This document shows, one piece after another, positions 45,401 through 53,614 of a DNA stretch of 64,000 bases. Origin of the DNA: Tianweitania populi (GTDB taxonomy: Bacteria; Pseudomonadota; Alphaproteobacteria; Rhizobiales; Rhizobiaceae). Position 1 is the first letter of the stretch; every line of letters begins with the position of its first letter. The notes beneath the pieces were generated by a model. It was not told the origin of the DNA. It made no database searches and saw only the letters and a program-made list of their open reading frames with translations. The stretch spans positions 1,857,532-1,921,531 of the forward strand of contig NZ_BMZQ01000001.1 of the NCBI RefSeq assembly GCF_014652875.1, in the 5' to 3' direction. The translations under genes were made by a program, and so were the position numbers.

Positions 45401-45797
45401 GGCCAAGAACGGCATCCTGATCGTGGAATTCGCCAACCAATTGCGTGATCGCGGTTTGCCCCTGCGCGAAGCGATCGAGGAAGCGTCGAACATCCGCTTG
45501 CGCCCGGTGATGATGACCATGCTCTGCACCATTGTCGGCGGCGTGCCGCTGGTGATGGCGTCGGGCGCGGGTGCCGAAGCGCGCATCGCACTTGGCTGGG
45601 TCATCGTCGGTGGCCTTGGTCTGTCTACGATCGCCACGCTTTACATCACGCCGGTTTCCTATCTTCTGCTCGGCCGCTTCGTAACGCCGAAGGTCGAGGA
45701 AGAAGCCAGGCTTGAACGTGAGCTGGAAGCCGCCAACAATCCACGTCCGGCACAGACCCGTCCGGCACCGGATGCTCATCCCGCCCCTGCCGAGTGA
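42486..45797 (+). CDS. RND multidrug efflux pump (AcrB/MexF-like)
   Basis: A 1103-residue HAE1-type RND transporter with twelve predicted spans and two large periplasmic loops. Early family blocks PVLAFVLNVLIVVAG and ELPDVDRPVITV are followed by TM4 GLVVDDAIVVLEN, with the proton-relay Asp pair, and late GIMAKNGILIVEFANQ. It begins with about 60 extra Glu/Ala/Pro-rich residues before the first span, longer than usual (about 10), and ends in a Pro/Ala tail. GTG 42486 overlaps the adaptor stop; ATG 42504 is an alternative. Substrates unknown. Confidence 0.92.
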   Translation: MTDKPDMSENEPKHEPNTNAPVEAPAVVPSTEASEPANEAANAAADEAVTEDAAPQAKQETGSTAIFVRRPVLAFVLNVLIVVAGLAAFFGIDVRELPDVDRPVITVNTNYTGAAAETIDREITAIVEGGIARVSGVKSISSSSSFGRSRVTVEFNDGVDLDIAASDMRDAVSRVVNQLPDDLQDPPTVVKADANAEAVIRLAVTSQTMSIEDMTVLVEDEISDTLAAVPGVADVQINGDREKIFRIDIDQAKLASLGMTVADVSSALSSMAFDAPAGALSSNDQNLIVRATASLTTPEAFEAVLLNGRTRLGDVATVTLGPDIGQTQLRANGQTGVGLGIIRQAQSNTLDISEGVHAAVDQLKETLPEGMDIFITSDDATFVEGAIHEVEIALGISATVVLIIIFAFLLDIRATIIPAVALPVALIGTVAGIYLAGFSLNILTLLALVLATGLVVDDAIVVLENIVRRRNMGLGPRAAAVLGTQEVFFAVIATTATLVAVFVPLSFLPGQTGGLFREFGFVLALSVILSAVVALSLCPMLASRMLGGYTEHEHTGLLGRIGGGLSAFYRRTLHAALNAPLIAIIVALLAAGAAGAMFGTIRSELTPTEDRSQAFIRVQAPQGVSLDYMGQQMRAIEERLQPLRDNGEVRSIYSIAGQGGNYNSGFMVMSLASWSDRERTQQQILDDIQSRIRDVYGVRAFAFQPNSLGIRGAGSGLQFAIVGNNYADLTAAAESTVRDLENTPGFQQPRLSTEATQPQLFVSINRDRASDLGIEINGLAAAMQAMLDGREIGSVFIEDRAFDVKLVSSANPVNDPTDLENIFLKASDGRFVPMSTIATLEERAVPPSLAREQQLRSVAITSSLAPELALGDAYTQVQEIAGKHMPAGSRIVPLAEAATLGETSSGMLTIFGFALVIVLLVLAAQFESFVSAIIIMMTVPLGLACAVFAMVLTGTSLNVYSQIGLVLLVGIMAKNGILIVEFANQLRDRGLPLREAIEEASNIRLRPVMMTMLCTIVGGVPLVMASGAGAEARIALGWVIVGGLGLSTIATLYITPVSYLLLGRFVTPKVEEEARLERELEAANNPRPAQTRPAPDAHPAPAE

Positions 45798-45802
45798 GGA
45801 TC

Positions 45803-45829
45803 AACCGCGCATCGCTGTTATGCGCGGTT
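45803..45829 (+). terminator. stem-loop after the RND operon
   Basis: AACCGCGCAT (45803-45812) pairs perfectly with ATGCGCGGTT (45820-45829) around seven bases, six bases after the pump stop codon. The T tract is only two bases, so it may act as an mRNA-protecting hairpin or a Rho-assisted terminator. Confidence 0.55.
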
Positions 45830-45843
45830 CATGCGGCACCCCC

Positions 45844-45872
45844 TGCCTCTTGACCGCGTGCCTCTTGACCGC
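45844..45872 (+). repeat. 14-bp tandem duplication upstream of the MaoC gene
   Basis: TGCCTCTTGACCGC occurs at 45844 and 45859 with a one-base spacer. Each copy contains TTGACC, a possible -35 element for the downstream operon, but no convincing -10 was found at 16-18 bases from either. Confidence 0.6.
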
Positions 45873-45924
45873 ATCTGCCGCGTGCAGCATGGACCTGTCA
45901 TCAATGGTTTAGGAGCATGCCGCC

Positions 45925-46410
45925 GTGGCGAGCAAACGAATCTCCCTGGCAAATGCGCAGGCTCTTGTCGGCAAGGAAGTCGGCTTGGCGGAATGGCGCG
46001 AGGTTTCGCAGACCATGATCGACCAGTTCGCCGATGCGACTGACGATCACCAGTTCATCCACACCGATCCCACGCGCGCCGCCGCCGAAGGGCCTTATGG
46101 CGGCACCATCGCGCATGGCTTCCTCACCCTGTCGCTTCTGTCGGCTATGACCTATGAGGCCGTGCCGGCGCTGGAAGGCATGGTTGCCGGCGTCAATTTC
46201 GGCTTCGACAAGGTGCGCTTCATGTCGCCGGTCAAAACCGGCCAACGCATCCGCGCCCGCTTCATCCTCGACAAGCTGCGCGAGCGGCCATCCGGCATCG
46301 TCGAAATCAACTACGCGGTAACGATCGAGCTCGAAGGCAGCATCAAGCCGGCGCTGACCGCTTACTGGCTGACCCTGATGATGCCCGACCGCACGAAAGA
46401 CCGCGCGTGA
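45925..46410 (+). CDS. MaoC-like (R)-specific hydratase/dehydratase, NodN-like
   Basis: A 161-residue hot-dog-fold protein. It has the hydratase-2 motif region QFADATDDHQFIHTDPTRA, with the catalytic Asp/His pair, and GTIAHGFLTLSLL, typical of single-domain MaoC/NodN proteins that hydrate enoyl-CoA or similar thioesters. GTG start with AGGAG nine bases upstream. It overlaps the following SDR gene by four bases, suggesting sequential hydratase and dehydrogenase steps on an acyl-CoA. Confidence 0.87.
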   Translation: MASKRISLANAQALVGKEVGLAEWREVSQTMIDQFADATDDHQFIHTDPTRAAAEGPYGGTIAHGFLTLSLLSAMTYEAVPALEGMVAGVNFGFDKVRFMSPVKTGQRIRARFILDKLRERPSGIVEINYAVTIELEGSIKPALTAYWLTLMMPDRTKDRA

Positions 46411-47216
46411 GCGCCTCCGAACAAGACGCTCGCTCATCCATGAAACGCTTCGACGGCCTGTCCGTGCTGATCACCGGCGCGACCGGCGGCTTCGGCCGTC
46501 GCGCTGCCGAGCGCTTTGCTGGAGAAGGCGCAAAACTCATCCTGTCCGACGTCAACCCGGAAGCCCTTCAAGCCTTTGCCGCGACCCTCGACTGCGAAAC
46601 GGCCCTGCTTTCCGGCGACATCAGCCAGGAAAGCCTCTCCAAGGATTTGGTAAAGCTGGCCGTCGAGAAGTTCGGCCGCCTTGATGTCGCGCTGAACAAT
46701 GCCGGCATCGCACAAAGCTACGTCAAGCTGCCCAACGTTCCTTCCGACGAAGCCCGCCGCATCCTGGAAATCGACCTGCTCGGCGTTTTTTTCGCCATGT
46801 CCTACCAGATCCCGCAGATGGAACGGCAGTTCCGCCGCACCGGCAAAGGTGGCGCGATCGTCAACGTCGCTTCCGTCGCCGGTGTCGCCGGCGCCCCTCG
46901 CCTGTCCGTTTATTCCGCCGCCAAACACGGCGTCGTCGGCCTGACCCGGTCGGCGGCCGCCGAATATGCCAGCAAGGGTGTGCGCGTGAATGCGGTCTGT
47001 CCGGCTTTTGCACGGACCAAGATGGCGATGGACATGCTCGGCATGTCGACTGCTGGAACCGACGCGGCAATAGCCGATCTGACGCGGGGCGTGCCAATGA
47101 AACGGCTGGCGGAAGTGGACGAGATCGTCGAGGTCTTCCTGTTCGCCGCCGACCCGAAAAACAGCTTCATGACCGGTCAGGCCATTGCGGCAGATGGCGG
47201 GATAACCGCCATTTGA
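46407..47216 (+). CDS. SDR-family dehydrogenase
   Basis: A 269-residue short-chain dehydrogenase: TGATGGFGRRAAERF glycine motif, SDVNPEAL (Asp after strand 2, suggesting NAD), NNAGIAQ, catalytic Ser in NVASVAG, Tyr-x3-Lys in YSAAKHG, PAFARTKM. Translationally coupled (GTGA) to the MaoC-like gene. Likely a 3-hydroxyacyl or related alcohol dehydrogenase. ATG 46440 is an alternative start that would avoid the overlap. Confidence 0.87.
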   Translation: MSASEQDARSSMKRFDGLSVLITGATGGFGRRAAERFAGEGAKLILSDVNPEALQAFAATLDCETALLSGDISQESLSKDLVKLAVEKFGRLDVALNNAGIAQSYVKLPNVPSDEARRILEIDLLGVFFAMSYQIPQMERQFRRTGKGGAIVNVASVAGVAGAPRLSVYSAAKHGVVGLTRSAAAEYASKGVRVNAVCPAFARTKMAMDMLGMSTAGTDAAIADLTRGVPMKRLAEVDEIVEVFLFAADPKNSFMTGQAIAADGGITAI

Positions 47217-47218
47217 GC

Positions 47219-47298
47219 CGAAAAAACCGGCTGAGAACGCCGGTTTTGTGCCGCCACTTGCCGGTTTTTGCCGGAATTTGTCCGGAAAATTCCCGCTA
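47219..47298. repeat. CCGG-rich palindromic repeat element, copy B
   Basis: An 80-base stretch of alternating A/T runs and CCGG words abutting the soxG stop codon. It shows collinear similarity to 7255-7372 within the other soxG: GAARAAACCGGCTGA, a CCGKTTTTTSCCGG word, and a 28-base segment matching at 21 positions (47271-47298 against 7336-7363). The second copy lies inside coding sequence. Confidence 0.5.
47223..47247 (+). terminator. terminator between the SDR gene and the second soxG
   Basis: AAAACCGGC (47223-47231) pairs with GCCGGTTTT (47239-47247) around TGAGAAC. A/T flanks on both sides make it bidirectional, serving the rightward SDR gene and the leftward sarcosine oxidase operon. 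It forms part of a repeat element extending to 47298. Confidence 0.75.
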
Positions 47299-47850
47299 AA
47301 CGCCCCTCGCGGCGTCGGAAAGATAGCTGAACGCGTAGTCCGCAAACGACCGCCAGCATTCCACCCGGAATGTGTCAGGCGCGGTCCGCAACAGCACGAT
47401 CTCGATCTTGCCGAGCACCGTGCGCGAGCAGGCGCCGACCGGAAACGCCTGCAAGCCCAGATCCTGCGGGCAGCCTGCATTGATCACGTCAGCAGCTTTC
47501 TCGCCCGACACAATGATAGCGGCATTGCGGTGCGAGACGTCCACCGCGGAATGCAGGACAGAAACCCCGGCCAGATCGGCAATCGGATCACCCTCGCCGT
47601 CATCAATCACCAGCCACTCGTCCGGGCCCAGCCACAAGGCCGAGCGGCTGTTGGCAGTGACGGAAGTCTTTGGTTTCGACGGTAAATCCAGACCCAAAGC
47701 CAGCGAAAGCGGAGCCAAACCATCGGACCGCACCCGCAGTGAAACGCGTCGCGCAGGCTTGGCGGGTTGGAGGGAGACGCCGTTGATCGCCTCGCTGCGA
47801 TGATCGAGCGCACCGCGCCGCTTAGCCGTGATCGCTACTGCCTCAACCAT
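47296..47850 (-). CDS. soxG: sarcosine oxidase subunit gamma (canonical copy)
   Basis: A 184-residue SoxG subunit with the expected ALWLGPDEWLVI block, AVDVSHRNAAIIVSG, VINAGCPQDL, RTVLGKIEIVL and CWRSFADYAFSYL. It overlaps the soxA end by eight bases, the same arrangement as in the first cluster. ATG 47850 chosen over the frame start at 47871. Confidence 0.9.
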   Translation of the reverse strand: MVEAVAITAKRRGALDHRSEAINGVSLQPAKPARRVSLRVRSDGLAPLSLALGLDLPSKPKTSVTANSRSALWLGPDEWLVIDDGEGDPIADLAGVSVLHSAVDVSHRNAAIIVSGEKAADVINAGCPQDLGLQAFPVGACSRTVLGKIEIVLLRTAPDTFRVECWRSFADYAFSYLSDAARGV

Positions 47851-50800
47851 GGAGCCGCTCCCCTTTTTCATCGAAGAACAATGGCTTACACACTTCGACC
47901 TCGATCACGCTGTCGGGCATCGGCACGTACAACGTCTCGCCGATCCGGCTGAAGCCGCCTTCCACCAGACCCATGGCAATTGAACTGTTGCAGTTTTCCG
48001 ACCAGTAGCTGGAGGTCACGAAGCCGATCATCTTCGTCGGCACCGGCTGCTTCGGATCGACCACGACCTGGGCGCCTTCTTCCAGCACGGTCTTCGGATC
48101 CTTAGTCTTGAGGCCGACCAGTTGGCGACGGCCTGGCGCTACGAGATCGGGACGGGTCAGACCGCGAATGCCGACAAAGTCGGTCTTCTTCTTGCCGATC
48201 GCCCAGTCCAGCCCGGCATCACCAGGTGTGACCGTGCCGTCCGTATCCTGGCCGACGATGATGTAGCCCTTTTCGGCGCGCAGCACATGCATGGCTTCGG
48301 TGCCGTAGGCGCAGGCGTCGTACTTCTTGCCTTCTTCCCAGATGGCTTCCCAAACGGCGCGTCCGTAATCGGCCGGCACGTTCACTTCGAAGCCGCGCTC
48401 GCCGGTGAACGACATCCGGAACAGCCGGGTCGGAACCCCGCCGCAGATCGTGCCTTCGCGCACCGACATATGCGGCATGGCGGCGTCTGAAATGTCGATA
48501 TTGTCGACCAGTGATCGAAGGATGTCGCGGCTCTTCGGACCCTGAACGGCGATCACCGCCCATTGCTCGGTGATCGAGGTCAGCCAGACATCGAGATCAG
48601 GGAATTCGGTCTGTAGATAGTCTTCCATGTGGTGCATCACGCGCGGCGCACCGCCGGTCGTGGTGGTTACATGGAAGCGATCGGCGGACAGGCGGCCGAC
48701 GACGCCATCATCATAGATGAAGCCGTCTTCGCGCAGCATGATGCCATAGCGGCAGCGGCCGTCTTCGAGCTTCGCCCACGGGTTGGTGTAAAGCAGCTCC
48801 ATGAACTTGGCGGCGTCCGGGCCGACCACCTCGATCTTGCCGAGGGTGGAGGCGTCGAACAGGCCGGCTGATGTACGGACGGTTTTGCATTCGCGGTTCA
48901 CCGCTGCATGCATGTCCTCGCCCTTGCGCGGATAACACCAGGCGCGCTTCCACTGCCCTACATCCTCGAACACCGCGCCCTGCTGTTCTTCCCAGCCATG
49001 CATCGGCGTGCGGCGTGTGGGATCGAACAGGTCGCCCTTGGCATGGTTGACGATCGCGCCAAAGGTCACCGGCGTATAAGGCGCGCGGAATGTGGTGAGG
49101 CCGACAGCAGGGATCGGCTTGTCCAGCACTTCGGCCGCGATCGCCAGGCCATGTAGGTTAGACGTCTTGCCCTGATCGGTTGCCATGCCGTTGGTGGTGA
49201 AGCGCTTCACATGCTCGATCGAGCGCATGCCTTCGCGCACGGCCTGGCGGATGTCCTTGGCCGTGACATCGTTCTGGAAATCAACGAACGCCTTGACGAT
49301 CTGGTCCGGGCCGGACCCGGGAGCAGCACCCAACATGCCGCCACCCCAGGTCTCGCCCTTGTCGACCTTCGGCTTGGAAGCCGAAGTGGAGCGCACTGCC
49401 TTTTCGCCGGCGGCGAAGCCTTCATCAACGGTGGCTTGAAGGCTGTCGGCGCCATTGCAGGCGCCAACCGAAATGCAGTCCTGAGCGTAGGTGCCCGGCA
49501 GGAAGCGCTGCGTCGGCTCGTCAAAGGCGACCTTGCCGCGCGACTGCGAGAACAGGTGAACGGAGGGCGTCCAGCCCGACGACATCAGCAGCGCGTCGAT
49601 TGCGACCTTGCGCTCTGGTCCCCCGGATTTCGCCTGCACCGTCATGGACGAGACGCGCAACCGGCCGTCCGTACCGACAACCGTGCGACCCTGATTGATC
49701 TCGATGCCAAGTGCGCGGGCTTCTTCCACCAGCGCGCTGGACGGGTTGTCTCTGATGTCGACGATTGCCGCGATGTTGACGCCGGCTCTCTTCAAATCGA
49801 TCGCGGCAGGATATGCGGAATCGTTGGCGGTGAAGACGCCGACATTGCGCCCGACGGCCACCCCGTAATGGTTGAGATAGCTGCGCGCGGCCGAAGCCAG
49901 CATGATGCCCGGACGATCATTGTCGGCAAACACCATGTGCCGCTCGATGGCGCCGGTCGCGAGGATCACCTTCTTGGCGCGAACCTGCCACAGCCGTTCG
50001 CGAGGCGTGGTGAGGTCGGGATGCGCGAGATGTTCGGTGACGCGCTCCACCAGCCCGACCATGTTCTGCGCGTAATAGCCGAAGGCGGTGGTGCGGGTGA
50101 GCACGCGGACATTGTCGTGCGAAAGGAGCGACGCCCCCGCAGCCTGCGCCCAGGTCCAACCATCCTGCCCTTCGATGGACGCGCCAGTTTCATAGCGCAA
50201 AGCGCCGCCGATATCCGGCTGCTCGTCGCACAGGATGACCCGCTGACCCGAGTCGGCTGCGGCAATCGCTGCCGCCAGACCGGACGGACCAGCGCCGACG
50301 ATCAGCACATCGCAATGCGCAAAGCGCTGCGCGTAAGTGTCGGGATCGGCCAAATCCGGCGCAACGCCGAGACCGGCTGCTTCACGAATGCGCGGCTCGT
50401 AAACCTTGGCCCAGGCGCCCTTCGGCCACATGAAGGTCTTGTAGTAGAAGCCGGCCGAGAACATCGGCGAACCGATATTGTTGACGGCACCCACGTCATA
50501 AGCGAGCGACGGCCAGCGGTTCTGCGATACGGCGGTCAGCCCGTCGTAAAGCTCCTGCACGGTGGCGCGCACATTCGGCGTCTTGCGGGCGGCGTCGCGA
50601 TGGATTCCGACCAGCGCGTTCGGCTCTTCCGGACCGGCCGAAAGAAAGCCGCGCGGCCGGTGATATTTGAACGAGCGGCCAACGAGATGCACGCCGTTGG
50701 CGAGCAGCGCGGAAGCCAGCGTATCGCCCTGAACGCCGGCATAGGTCTGGCCGTCAAAGGTGAAGGCGAGCGTGGCCGCCGTGCCGAGGCGGCCCTTGTT

Positions 50801-50851
50801 CGGAATGCGATGCGTGGCTGTAACGGCCTTCTTGGTGGTGGTCGTCGCCAT
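47843..50851 (-). CDS. soxA: sarcosine oxidase subunit alpha (second copy)
   Basis: A 1002-residue alpha subunit with the same domain order as the copy at 7490-10450: an N-terminal HcnA-like domain (FTFDGQTYAGVQGDTL, SFKYHRPRG, no cluster cysteines), a nucleotide fold (VLIVGAGPSGLAAAI, CDEQPDIGG), and a C-terminal THF-binding GcvT-like half (YDDGVVGR, GERGFEV). An ATGA overlap joins it to soxD. There is no linked transporter, so this copy may be the general enzyme for endogenous sarcosine from choline/betaine catabolism, while the other is dedicated to an imported compound. Confidence 0.93.
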   Translation of the reverse strand: MATTTTKKAVTATHRIPNKGRLGTAATLAFTFDGQTYAGVQGDTLASALLANGVHLVGRSFKYHRPRGFLSAGPEEPNALVGIHRDAARKTPNVRATVQELYDGLTAVSQNRWPSLAYDVGAVNNIGSPMFSAGFYYKTFMWPKGAWAKVYEPRIREAAGLGVAPDLADPDTYAQRFAHCDVLIVGAGPSGLAAAIAAADSGQRVILCDEQPDIGGALRYETGASIEGQDGWTWAQAAGASLLSHDNVRVLTRTTAFGYYAQNMVGLVERVTEHLAHPDLTTPRERLWQVRAKKVILATGAIERHMVFADNDRPGIMLASAARSYLNHYGVAVGRNVGVFTANDSAYPAAIDLKRAGVNIAAIVDIRDNPSSALVEEARALGIEINQGRTVVGTDGRLRVSSMTVQAKSGGPERKVAIDALLMSSGWTPSVHLFSQSRGKVAFDEPTQRFLPGTYAQDCISVGACNGADSLQATVDEGFAAGEKAVRSTSASKPKVDKGETWGGGMLGAAPGSGPDQIVKAFVDFQNDVTAKDIRQAVREGMRSIEHVKRFTTNGMATDQGKTSNLHGLAIAAEVLDKPIPAVGLTTFRAPYTPVTFGAIVNHAKGDLFDPTRRTPMHGWEEQQGAVFEDVGQWKRAWCYPRKGEDMHAAVNRECKTVRTSAGLFDASTLGKIEVVGPDAAKFMELLYTNPWAKLEDGRCRYGIMLREDGFIYDDGVVGRLSADRFHVTTTTGGAPRVMHHMEDYLQTEFPDLDVWLTSITEQWAVIAVQGPKSRDILRSLVDNIDISDAAMPHMSVREGTICGGVPTRLFRMSFTGERGFEVNVPADYGRAVWEAIWEEGKKYDACAYGTEAMHVLRAEKGYIIVGQDTDGTVTPGDAGLDWAIGKKKTDFVGIRGLTRPDLVAPGRRQLVGLKTKDPKTVLEEGAQVVVDPKQPVPTKMIGFVTSSYWSENCNSSIAMGLVEGGFSRIGETLYVPMPDSVIEVEVCKPLFFDEKGERLHG

Positions 50852-51240
50852 CACGCTTCTCCATCGGTGGATACGCGGTCGCGCGCCGGCGTTGCCACGT
50901 TCTGATCCGCCGGCGGGATGTTTTCCCAAGCGCTGTGTTCCGGCAGGGTCTTCATGACTTCCGCTGGCTCCGGTTGCGGCTCGCCGGCCTTGTAAACCCG
51001 CAGGAACTTGTCGGTGACGGAATCGCGCACGGCATTGAAGAAGCGGCCGCAGCCATGAATGTGCCGCCAGCGCTCATACACCAGCCCCTTCGGGTTGGTG
51101 CGGATAAAGAAGAAGCTCTCGAAGGCCTCGTCGCTTTCACCCGCGATGTTGGTAGAGCGTGCGATATGCGCCTCGCCGCCATTGCGGAATTCAATCTCCG
51201 GCCGCTCTTCCTGGCAATAAGGACAGTGGATCAACAGCAT
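50851..51240 (-). CDS. soxD: sarcosine oxidase subunit delta (second copy)
   Basis: A 129-residue SoxD subunit with zinc ligands C6, C9 (CPYC), H60 and C64 (H-x3-C, HIHGC), and FFFIRTNPKGLVYERW. The C-terminus is about 30-35 residues longer than the 88-residue copy, a Pro/Glu-rich tail without recognised function. Confidence 0.92.
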   Translation of the reverse strand: MLLIHCPYCQEERPEIEFRNGGEAHIARSTNIAGESDEAFESFFFIRTNPKGLVYERWRHIHGCGRFFNAVRDSVTDKFLRVYKAGEPQPEPAEVMKTLPEHSAWENIPPADQNVATPARDRVSTDGEA

Positions 51241-51243
51241 AAC

Positions 51244-51603
51244 TCAGCTCTTCATGTCCGGTTCGATGTAGAGGCCAAGCGCTTTGATGAAGCGCATGGA
51301 TTGACGTTCGCGCTTTCGCCGCCAGCCTTGAGATCCATATCCGCCTCGCTCCTTTTCCGGCTCGGCAGAAAGGTCCTCGCGATAGCCTTGGGTATTATGC
51401 ATTGGATATTTCAACCCAAAGGTGGCGGCCCAAGGTCCGATGCCCAGATACACAATGAAGACAAAGGCGGAAAAGCCGAAGAAGCCGACTAAGCTCCAGC
51501 CGAACTCCCATCCCGTCGCTTGTTGAAGCTGCGCCGTGAGGATGGTGAGAACTATCGAAAGCGCGCCTGCCATGAAAAAGCGCCTATTGGTACGCCTCGT
51601 CAT
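51244..51603 (-). CDS. small two-span membrane protein inside the sarcosine oxidase operon
   Basis: A 119-residue protein not recognised as a named family. Two predicted spans (FFMAGALSIVLTILTAQL and VGFFGFSAFVFIVYLGIGPW) are followed by a basic, hydrophilic tail of about 55 residues (GWRRKRERQSMRF). It lies between soxB and soxD, three bases from soxD and six from soxB, so it is certainly co-transcribed. The first cluster has nothing equivalent. It could anchor the complex or the electron/peroxide product at the membrane; this is inference only. Confidence 0.75.
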   Translation of the reverse strand: MTRRTNRRFFMAGALSIVLTILTAQLQQATGWEFGWSLVGFFGFSAFVFIVYLGIGPWAATFGLKYPMHNTQGYREDLSAEPEKERGGYGSQGWRRKRERQSMRFIKALGLYIEPDMKS

Positions 51604-51609
51604 GTCGAA

Positions 51610-52863
51610 CTAATGCGCAACAGCCGCAGCCGCAGCCTCGTCGATCAACCGGCCGGTGCGGAAGCGTTCCAGCGTGAACGGCGCGTTGATCGGATGCGGA
51701 TTGTCGTTGGCGATCGTATGCGCAAAGACATGACCTGAACCAGGCGTTGCCTTGAAGCCGCCCGTGCCCCAGCCGCAATTGACGTAAAGGCCCGGCACCG
51801 GCGTCTTGGCCAGGATCGGCGAGCGATCCGGCGTCACATCCACGATGCCGCCCCATGAGCGCAGCATCTTCATGCGCGTAAACATCGGGAACATCTCGCA
51901 GATCGCATCCAGCGTGTGGTTGATGATGTGCAAGCCGCCGGTCTGCGAATAGGAAATATACTGGTCGGTGCCCGCGCCGATCACCAGCTCGCCCTTGTCG
52001 GACTGCGAAATATAGGCGTGCACGGTGTTGGACATGACCACGCAGGGGAAGCAAGGCTTCACCGGCTCGGATACCAGCGCCTGCAAAGGATAGCTTTCCA
52101 GTGGCATGCGCACGCCGGCCATTTCCATCAGCACCGACGTATGACCGGCCGCAACCACGCCGATCTTCTTGGCGCCGATAAAGCCCTTCGACGTATCAAC
52201 GCCAATGACGTGGCCGTTGGACGAGCGGCGCACCGCCGTCACTTCACAATTCTGGATGATGTCGACACCCCGCGCCGACGCCGCACGCGCATAACCCCAA
52301 GCCACAGCATCGTGACGCGCCGTACCGCCACGGCGCTGCAAGGCGGCGCCGACGATCGGATAGCGGGCCTGCTTCGACAGGTTGAGCGGCGGGCAGAATT
52401 CCTTGGCTTCTTCCGGGGTCAGCCATTCATTGTCGATGCCGTTCAGCCGATTGGCATGGATGTGGCGCTTGAACACCTGCACATCGTGCACATTGTGCGC
52501 CAGCATCATGACGCCGCGCGGGCTGTACATGACGTTGTAGTTGAGGTCCTGGCTGAGCCCGTCCCAGAGCTTCAGCGCGTGGTCGTAAAGACCGGCGCTT
52601 TCGTCATAGAGGTAGTTGGAACGTATGATCGTGGTGTTGCGGCCGGTATTGCCGCCGCCAAGCCAGCCCTTTTCAAGCACGGCGATATTGGTGATGCCAT
52701 GCTCCTTGGCGAGGTAGTAGGCCGTCGCCAATCCGTGGCCGCCCGCGCCGATGATGATGACATCATAGTCCTTGCGAGGTTCCGGCGAGGTCCATTGCTG
52801 GTCCCAGCCTTTATGGCCACGCATTGCCTCGCGCGCGATCGCAAAGACCGAATATTTCCGCAT
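51610..52863 (-). CDS. soxB: sarcosine oxidase subunit beta (second copy)
   Basis: A 417-residue beta subunit: FAD motif [46 protein letters not shown] with the FMN-linking His184, and [15 protein letters not shown] near the C-terminus. First gene of the second operon; ATG 52863 is used (a TTG two codons earlier is in frame). This copy is closer to textbook sarcosine oxidase ([11 protein letters not shown]) than the first (YGGFKATPASG). Confidence 0.94.
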   Translation of the reverse strand: MRKYSVFAIAREAMRGHKGWDQQWTSPEPRKDYDVIIIGAGGHGLATAYYLAKEHGITNIAVLEKGWLGGGNTGRNTTIIRSNYLYDESAGLYDHALKLWDGLSQDLNYNVMYSPRGVMMLAHNVHDVQVFKRHIHANRLNGIDNEWLTPEEAKEFCPPLNLSKQARYPIVGAALQRRGGTARHDAVAWGYARAASARGVDIIQNCEVTAVRRSSNGHVIGVDTSKGFIGAKKIGVVAAGHTSVLMEMAGVRMPLESYPLQALVSEPVKPCFPCVVMSNTVHAYISQSDKGELVIGAGTDQYISYSQTGGLHIINHTLDAICEMFPMFTRMKMLRSWGGIVDVTPDRSPILAKTPVPGLYVNCGWGTGGFKATPGSGHVFAHTIANDNPHPINAPFTLERFRTGRLIDEAAAAAVAH

Positions 52864-53184
52864 GGCCAAGCCTCGAACAAACCTGATGGAGCGTCAACGA
52901 CCAGTTCTTGCAGAGCTTTGTGTCGCCGCCGCCGCTTCCCTAGCACTAATGAAAAGCCGCTTCCATCTGTGCTCTGAATGCGACGGGTTTAGCCGCTTTG
53001 CGTCTTCCTGACACGCATGCGAAACCGAGCATGAAGCAAAAGCGACGTAACGGAAAGCAGATGGACAAAAGGCCGTTCTGCTGGTACTGACAGACACATC
53101 GCGGGCAGGTTCTGCTGCGATGGCATGGCCCGTTGCCGCAAGCGGGCTGCTTTTCATTGAAACCCTTTGAACCGGTGGAAGCCC
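52864..53184. promoter_or_regulatory. divergent region between the second sox operon and rpsU
   Basis: A 321-base gap. No ORF with family features. A small hairpin GCCCG/CGGGC (53128-53147) followed by TGCTTTTC lies about 40 bases before the rpsU start and could be a leader structure. No riboswitch was recognised upstream of soxB. Confidence 0.4.
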
Positions 53185-53433
53185 GTGCAGGTCCTCGTTC
53201 GCGACAACAATGTTGATCAGGCGCTGCGCGCGCTCAAGAAGAAGCTGCAGCGCGAAGGCGTCTTTCGCGAGATGAAGATGCGCGACCACTTCGAAAAGCC
53301 TTCGGAAAAGCGCGTCCGTGAGAAGGCCGAAGCCGTCCGCCGGGCTCGCAAACTGGCTCGCAAGCTGGCGCAGCGTGAAGGTCTGATTGCGGCGCCGAAG
53401 CCGGCTGCTACGGCACGTCCTGCCGCACGCTGA
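53185..53433 (+). CDS. rpsU: 30S ribosomal protein bS21
   Basis: An 82-residue basic protein with the complete S21 pattern [20 protein letters not shown] and [16 protein letters not shown], and an alphaproteobacterial Ala/Pro-rich tail. It is a late-assembling small-subunit protein near the anti-Shine-Dalgarno region. GTG start at 53185 with GGTGGAAG upstream; a TTG at 53167 in frame is less likely because the family begins at this position. Confidence 0.97.
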   Translation: MQVLVRDNNVDQALRALKKKLQREGVFREMKMRDHFEKPSEKRVREKAEAVRRARKLARKLAQREGLIAAPKPAATARPAAR

Positions 53434-53614
53434 GTGCGCGATACGCTTTTCGCCTAGATTTGGTCTCTTTTTTGAGGCTTTAGCGTTAAATGGCGCGGGC
53501 GTAATCGCCGTGACGCCATTTTCGTTTGCCTCGAGCGGTCCTTTCGTAAGACTAACGGCACGCTCTTTGATTCGGATGCGCGCCTGGCCGCGTGTTTTGT
53601 GGGGACCAACTCCG

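Noticed and set aside
45844..45872. Tandem TTGACC-containing repeat as a double promoter
   Set aside because: No acceptable -10 element at 16-18 bases from either copy; kept only as a short duplication.
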